A stretch of DNA of 26,725 nucleotides, from positions 1-26,725 of the forward strand of contig CBDTYW010000014.1 in the NCBI GenBank assembly GCA_965364735.1, read 5' to 3'. Position numbers and translations under genes: made by a program. This stretch comes from CBDTYW01 sp965364735. GTDB lineage: Bacteria > Actinomycetota > Nitriliruptoria > Nitriliruptorales > Nitriliruptoraceae. The notes under the pieces were generated by a model that saw nothing but the letters and a program-made list of their open reading frames with translations, made no database searches and was not told the origin of the DNA. Positions 22,977 to 26,725 of this stretch are shown piece by piece. Numbering within the stretch: the first letter of the stretch is position 1; each line of letters opens with the position of its first letter.

Positions 22977-24098
22977 GTGACCCTCCAGGATGTTCGCATC
23001 GCCGTGACGGCTGCCCGCAAGGGGCAGCAGTTCGTGGACCTGCTGCGGGCCCGTGACGCCGACGTCATCCATGGGGCGATGCTGCGCGGCGACGCTCCCG
23101 CGGCAGACGAGGTGATCCTCGCGGACACCGAGACGATCCTCGCCGCGAAGCCGGGATGGCTCGTCGCCTCGTCCGGCATGGGCATGGGGCTGTGGATGGA
23201 AGCCGCGGATCGTGGTGGCCTCGGGGAGCCGCTGCGAGAGCTGATCGGGTCCACTCGCTGCGTGGCCCGAGGAGCGAAGTCTGCCGGCGGGATCATCCGC
23301 GCCGGTGGCCGACCGGTCTGGACCTCTCCCCGTGAGACCGACGCCGACGTCGCGGGCTGGCTCGAGGGACGCGTGCTCCCGGACGAGACGATCGCCGTCC
23401 AGCTGCACGGCGGGGTCACGCATGCCTACCGCCATCTCTCCCGGCTCGGCGTCGACCTGCTCACGGTCATGCCGTACGTGTCCGGGCCGCCCGAGGATGA
23501 CGCACCCGCGCGCGAGCTCATCTCGGCGCTGGTCGCCGGCGAGGTCGACGTCATCACGTTCACCTCCCCGAACGCCGTCCGCAACCTCTTCACGATCGCG
23601 GAGTCCATGGGGGACGAGACGATCACTGAGGTGCGTCGGCTGCTCACCGGTGAGGTCGCCGTCGCGTCGATCGGGCCCGTGACCTCGGACGTGATCGAGG
23701 GGCTCGGCGCGGTCGTGACGATCACGCCCCGCCGGTTCCGTTCGCTCGATCTCATCCGCGCCATCGAGGGGTGGGCGACCAACCGCAGCGCCACGCCGGC
23801 CGACGTCGCGGCGGCGTCCGGGTTCCGTCTTCGCCCCGACACGATGAGCGTCGAGGTCGACGAGCGCAGCATCACGCTCGGGCCGCGCGAGTACGAGATC
23901 CTCGCGATGATGCTTCGCTCCTCCGGCAGCGTGTTCAAGGCCGAGGAGCTCGTGACACGGGCGTGGGGTCACGAGGCCCCCGACGATCCTGCGCTCGTCC
24001 GCCACCAGGTCTCGCGCCTGCGCCGCAAGCTCCACGACACCGGCGTGGACATCCAGACCGTCCGTGGCCTGGGCTACCGGCTCGTCGCCGCCGGCTGA
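22977..24098 (+). CDS. Uroporphyrinogen-III-synthase-like protein fused to an OmpR-type winged-helix domain (NnaR-like)
   Basis: The 373-residue product begins at a GTG preceded by AAGGGA with eight bases of spacing. An upstream ATG at 22911 lacks a good site. Residues 1 to about 255 are a HemD-like two-lobed domain: VRIAVTAARKGQQFVDLLRA, a QLHGG motif, FTSPNAVRN and IGPVTSDVIEGLGA. Residues about 285-373 are a Trans_reg_C winged helix with LGPREYEILAMMLRS, VRHQVSRLRRKL and TVRGLGYRLV. There is no receiver domain. In mycobacteria the same fusion (NnaR, annotated as bifunctional uroporphyrinogen-III synthetase/response regulator) activates nitrate and nitrite assimilation beside narK and nirBD. 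Here only a narK remnant is left next to it. Whether the HemD part makes uroporphyrinogen III or only senses a tetrapyrrole is unknown. Confidence 0.88.
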   Translation: MTLQDVRIAVTAARKGQQFVDLLRARDADVIHGAMLRGDAPAADEVILADTETILAAKPGWLVASSGMGMGLWMEAADRGGLGEPLRELIGSTRCVARGAKSAGGIIRAGGRPVWTSPRETDADVAGWLEGRVLPDETIAVQLHGGVTHAYRHLSRLGVDLLTVMPYVSGPPEDDAPARELISALVAGEVDVITFTSPNAVRNLFTIAESMGDETITEVRRLLTGEVAVASIGPVTSDVIEGLGAVVTITPRRFRSLDLIRAIEGWATNRSATPADVAAASGFRLRPDTMSVEVDERSITLGPREYEILAMMLRSSGSVFKAEELVTRAWGHEAPDDPALVRHQVSRLRRKLHDTGVDIQTVRGLGYRLVAAG

Positions 24099-24123
24099 GG
24101 GCAGGGGTCGGGGCCGTCACGAC

Positions 24124-24129
24124 TACGCT
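24124..24129 (+). promoter_or_regulatory. Candidate -10 for gatB
   Basis: TACGCT fits TAnnnT and lies 45 bases before the gatB start, in the only non-coding gap (76 bases) between the regulator gene and gatB. No convincing -35 is visible. Since gatB is detached from gatCA, it needs its own promoter or read-through from the regulator gene. Confidence 0.3.
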
Positions 24130-24174
24130 TCCACCCGCACCATCCACGCCGCCGATCACGGGACGCGCTGACAC

Positions 24175-25641
24175 ATGGCCATCACGAAGATGCCCGAGGG
24201 CTGGGAGCTCGTCGTCGGACTTGAGGTCCACGTCGAGCTCAACACGAAGTCGAAGATGTTCTCGGCCTCGCCGACGGACTTCGGCGGCGAGCCGAACACG
24301 CGCGTGTTCCCGATCGACGCCGGTCTGCCCGGCACCCTGCCGGTCATCAACGAGACCGCTGTGCGCTCCGCCGCGTGGCTCGGCCTTGCGCTGAACTGCG
24401 GCGTCGCGCCGACCTGCAGGATGCACCGGAAGAACTACTTCTACCCGGACCTGCCCAAGGGCTACCAGATCTCCCAGTACGACGTCCCGATCTGCCATGA
24501 CGGCTGGATGGATCTCGAGGTCGAGGGCGAGTCGCGGCACATCCGGATCGAGCGCCTGCACATGGAGGAGGACACCGGCAAGTCGATGCACGTCGGCGTG
24601 TCCGGCCGCCTGCACGGCGCCGACCGTTCCTTGATCGACTACAACCGCGCCGGAATCCCGCTGCTCGAGATCGTGTCGCATCCGGACATCCACGACCCCG
24701 AGACCGCGCAGGCCTACGTCCGCGAGCTCCAGGGGATCGTCCTCGCGCTCGGCGTCAGCGACGCTCGCATGGAGGAGGGCTCGATGCGCTGCGACGCGAA
24801 CGTGTCCGTCCGACGTCCCGGAGAGCCGCTCGGCACCCGTACCGAGATCAAGAACGTGAACTCCATCCGCTCGATCGGCCACGCGATCGCCTTCGAGGCG
24901 CAGCGTCAGATCGACGAGATCACGGCCGGCAACGAGATCATCATGGAGACCCGGCACTGGGACGAGTCGAAGTCCCGCACCGACTCGCTCCGCAAGAAGG
25001 AGTCGGTCGCCGACTACCGCTACTTCCCGGACCCGGACCTCGTCGAGATCGTCTGCACGCCCGAGTGGGTCGAGGACCTGAAGTCGAAGCTCCCCGAGCT
25101 GCCCAAGGCTGCGCGCGACCGCATCGAGGGCATCGGCGTCAAGACCGATGTCGCCGCGACCATCGTCGGCAACGGCCTGCTCGTGATGTTCGACGAGGCG
25201 GTCGCTGCGGGCGCCGACCCGGTCAAGGCCTCGAACTGGCTGACCGGCGAGCTGCTCGGCCAGATCTCCGTCGCCGACGTCACCCTCGAGGAGTCCGGCG
25301 TCACGGGCGCGCACCTCGGCGATCTGCTGCGCCTCGTCGACGACGGGACGCTGTCGAACAACATGGCGAAGCAGGTCCTCGAGGGCGTCATCGAGGCGCG
25401 AGGCACGAGCACTCCGTCCGAGGTCGCGGACGCGAAGGGCCTCAAGCAGGTCTCCGACACCGGAGCGCTGCAGGGGATCATCGACACGGTCGTGGCCAAC
25501 AACGCCACGACCGTCGAGCAGATCCAGGGTGGCAACGCGAAGGCCATCGGGGCGCTGGTCGGGCAGGTCATGAAGGAGACCCGCGGACAGGCGAACCCGA
25601 AGCTCGTCAACGAGATGCTCCAAGCCGCCATCAACGGCTGA
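24175..25641 (+). CDS. gatB: Aspartyl/glutamyl-tRNA amidotransferase subunit B
   Basis: GatB binds the mischarged tRNA, activates its Glu or Asp side chain with ATP and amidates it with ammonia from GatA. The 488-residue length is normal. It shows GLEVHVELNTKSKMF (15-29), KNYFYPDLPKGYQISQYD (86-103), LIDYNRAGIPLLEIV, MRCDANVSVR and EIKNVNS, all canonical for the catalytic cradle. The helical and YqeY-like C-terminal domain covers about 330-488. It is separated from gatCA by the thioesterase, the repeats, the narK remnant and the regulator. The ATG lacks a strong ribosome site. Confidence 0.98.
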   Translation: MAITKMPEGWELVVGLEVHVELNTKSKMFSASPTDFGGEPNTRVFPIDAGLPGTLPVINETAVRSAAWLGLALNCGVAPTCRMHRKNYFYPDLPKGYQISQYDVPICHDGWMDLEVEGESRHIRIERLHMEEDTGKSMHVGVSGRLHGADRSLIDYNRAGIPLLEIVSHPDIHDPETAQAYVRELQGIVLALGVSDARMEEGSMRCDANVSVRRPGEPLGTRTEIKNVNSIRSIGHAIAFEAQRQIDEITAGNEIIMETRHWDESKSRTDSLRKKESVADYRYFPDPDLVEIVCTPEWVEDLKSKLPELPKAARDRIEGIGVKTDVAATIVGNGLLVMFDEAVAAGADPVKASNWLTGELLGQISVADVTLEESGVTGAHLGDLLRLVDDGTLSNNMAKQVLEGVIEARGTSTPSEVADAKGLKQVSDTGALQGIIDTVVANNATTVEQIQGGNAKAIGALVGQVMKETRGQANPKLVNEMLQAAING

Positions 25642-25644
25642 GCC

Positions 25645-25863
25645 GTGACGCTCAACTCCGAAGCGGGTCTGGTTGCCGCGCTGCTCGTGATCGGCGTGCC
25701 GATGATCGCCGCATGGCGCGACCTGCGCCGCTGGCCGACCGAGGTCTGGCAGGCGTCGCCGCACCACCGGATCCTCTGGGCGCTGCTGATCGTCGTGCTG
25801 CCCGTGCTCGGGCCCGTCCTGTACGCGCGTCGGGTGCGTCCGACGCTCCGCGCAGCGCGCTGA
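25645..25863 (+). CDS. Small two-helix membrane protein (PLDc_N-like)
   Basis: A GTG three bases after the gatB stop opens a 72-residue protein. Hydrophobic helices at about 7-23 and 42-60 flank a charged loop, and the second ends LPVLGPVLYARR. This W-A-L-L...P-V-L-G-P-x-x-Y pattern is the PLDc_N module found in many small actinobacterial membrane proteins. Function is unknown. The tight spacing suggests co-translation with gatB. The palindromic repeats begin two bases after its stop. Confidence 0.65.
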   Translation: MTLNSEAGLVAALLVIGVPMIAAWRDLRRWPTEVWQASPHHRILWALLIVVLPVLGPVLYARRVRPTLRAAR

Positions 25864-25864
25864 C

Positions 25865-25970
25865 GAGCGGGACAGCAGATGTCCCCGCTCGCCGCGAGCG
25901 GGACGTCGACCGGCATGACGCCGGTCATCGTCCCGCTCACATCGAGACGGCACAGCAGATGTCCCGCTCG
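25865..25970. repeat. Palindromic repeat cluster with GAGCGGGAC/GTCCCGCTC arms
   Basis: Hairpin 1 pairs GAGCGGGAC (25865-25873) with 25881-25890, leaving one bulged C. Hairpin 2 pairs GAGCGGGACG (25896-25905) with CGTCCCGCTC (25929-25938) and nests a second stem, GACCGGC (25908-25914) with GCCGGTC (25920-25926). A third half-unit at 25952-25970 repeats the ACAGCAGATGTCC...GCTCG of hairpin 1, 80 bases on. The cluster follows the small membrane protein gene and precedes the promoter of the acyl-CoA dehydrogenase gene. It may act as a terminator and looks like a REP- or MITE-type element. Confidence 0.75.
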
Positions 25971-25986
25971 ATGGCCGCCGCGGGCG

Positions 25987-26015
25987 TTGGTGGCGCGGGG
26001 CGATCGGAGTAGCGT
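25987..26015 (+). promoter_or_regulatory. Promoter of the acyl-CoA dehydrogenase gene
   Basis: TTGGTG (25987-25992), 17 bases of spacing and TAGCGT (26010-26015) form the best-spaced sigma-70-type promoter in the window. The gene's ATG is 33 bases downstream and GAGGA (26035-26039) gives a ribosome site nine bases before it. Confidence 0.5.
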
Positions 26016-26048
26016 CGACGGTGATACCGAACGCGAGGAACCCGCGCG

Positions 26049-26725
26049 ATGCTCTTCCACCCGAACCACACGACGTTCGACCACCTCGACGCGACGTCGG
26101 CGCAGATGTGCCGCGACCTCGTCGGGTGGTTCGAGGCGAAGGGCAAGGTCGCGCTCAAGCACGACGACCACGAGCGGGTCTGGTACCAGGACTTCATCGA
26201 CGCGCAGGCCGAGATCAAGCTGTTCTCGCGGTTCCTCACGCCGGCAGCCCACGGGCTCGACGAGCACTCGCGCTGGGACACCACGCGCATCGACGCGGTC
26301 AACGAGATCCTCGGGTTCTACGGGCTGCAGTACTGGTACACGTGGCAGGTCTCGATCCTCGGGCTCGGGCCGATCTGGATGTCCGACAACGTCGCCGCCA
26401 AGGAGCGCGCCGCGCAGCAGCTCGCCGACGGTGAGGTGTTCGCGTTCGGGCTGAGCGAGCAGACCCACGGCGCGGACATCTACTCGACCGACATGCTCGT
26501 CGCGGCGGACTCCGACGGACATCTCGTCGCGAACGGGTCGAAGTACTACATCGGGAACGCGAACGTGGCCCGGATGGCGTCGACGTTCGGCCGCGACACC
26601 GACGCGGACGAGTACATCTTCTTCGCGGCGGACTCGCAGGCCGACACCTACGAGGTCGTCAAGAACGTCGTCAACTCGCAGTCGTTCGTCGCCAACTACA
26701 CGCTGCACGACCACCAGGTCGCCGG
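26049..26725 (+). CDS. Acyl-CoA dehydrogenase, N-terminal part (runs off the window)
   Basis: The ATG at 26049 opens a frame that runs to the window edge, 225 codons. The N-terminal helical domain is followed by FAFGLSEQTHGADIYST at about residues 135-151, the form of the FAD-binding signature of acyl-CoA dehydrogenases (A-L-T-E-P-x-x-G-S-D in most members, here SEQTHGAD). It then reads NGSKYYIGNAN, matching the W/Y-x-I-x-N-x-G-like stretch of the middle beta domain. These enzymes desaturate acyl-CoA thioesters with FAD and pass electrons to EtfAB, which is encoded in this window. The substrate class cannot be told without the C-terminal catalytic residue. It has its own promoter and lies after the palindromic repeats. 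Confidence 0.9.
   Translation, partial: MLFHPNHTTFDHLDATSAQMCRDLVGWFEAKGKVALKHDDHERVWYQDFIDAQAEIKLFSRFLTPAAHGLDEHSRWDTTRIDAVNEILGFYGLQYWYTWQVSILGLGPIWMSDNVAAKERAAQQLADGEVFAFGLSEQTHGADIYSTDMLVAADSDGHLVANGSKYYIGNANVARMASTFGRDTDADEYIFFAADSQADTYEVVKNVVNSQSFVANYTLHDHQVA

Noticed and set aside
23935..25953. 672-codon open frame on the minus strand
   Set aside because: It is antisense to the winged-helix end of the regulator and to all of gatB. No family features are visible.
1..26725. tRNA, rRNA, CRISPR, insertion sequence, defence or biosynthetic cluster
   Set aside because: No CCA-ended cloverleaf, regularly spaced repeat array, transposase motif or adjacent set of effector genes was seen on either strand. 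A covariance-model scan for RNA genes would be needed to exclude small RNAs.

Overview
The window is a gene-dense, very GC-rich (about 70% by eye) stretch of chromosome with strong third-position G/C bias. Its families are bacterial, with an actinobacterial flavour: CWB2 cell-wall-binding repeats, a HemD/winged-helix fusion next to a NarK sequence, a cysteine desulfurase-mnmA-ligA cluster, GatCAB, DUF2510 and a NrtR-type regulator. I read it as an actinobacterium, possibly one of the deeper lineages (Acidimicrobiia, Nitriliruptoria or Thermoleophilia), but cannot place it from the sequence alone. No rRNA, tRNA, CRISPR array, transposase or phage gene was seen.

Layout. Bases 1-4011 (minus strand): the 5' two-thirds or more of a class A penicillin-binding protein, a small DUF2510 membrane protein and a coniferyl-aldehyde-dehydrogenase-like enzyme whose promoter carries a near-perfect palindromic operator. 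4177-6561: two tandem, clearly paralogous EstB/beta-lactamase-type serine hydrolases. 6729-8538: etfB-etfA, closed by a 13-bp hairpin. 8644-10074: a PaaK-like adenylate-forming protein that has lost its ATP signatures. 10147-12276: an exported fusion of three CWB2 repeats with a sugar-dehydrogenase-type beta-propeller. 12280-12642: a small unknown minus-strand gene. 12727-18235: cysteine desulfurase, mnmA, ligA and a tandem-domain gamma-glutamylcyclotransferase-like protein. Two of these junctions overlap (desulfurase/mnmA and ligA/GGCT), so the run looks like an operon for tRNA thiolation and DNA ligation. 18254-19006 (minus): a NrtR-like Nudix regulator. 19033-22163: DUF983 protein, gatC, gatA and a TesB-like thioesterase in a tight operon. 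22164-22976: inverted repeats, a 5'-truncated nitrate transporter (narK) remnant and an intergenic region. 22977-24098: a uroporphyrinogen-III-synthase-like/winged-helix regulator. 24175-25863: gatB and a small membrane protein. 25865-25970: a palindromic repeat cluster. 26049-end: the start of an acyl-CoA dehydrogenase.

How the genes work together. GatC, GatA and GatB form the tRNA-dependent amidotransferase although gatB lies about 2.9 kb from gatCA. The cysteine desulfurase is the likely sulfur donor for MnmA. EtfAB would take electrons from acyl-CoA dehydrogenases such as the one at the right edge, and the aldehyde dehydrogenase, serine hydrolases and thioesterase fit a catabolic, acyl-CoA-rich lifestyle. 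The narK remnant beside the HemD-type regulator looks like a decayed nitrate-assimilation locus.

The items most worth a second look are the aldehyde dehydrogenase operator, the CWB2-propeller fusion, the ATP-site-less PaaK relative, the two-domain GGCT protein, the narK remnant with its retained regulator, and the two intergenic inverted-repeat clusters. I did not find a convincing new multi-gene defence or biosynthetic system.
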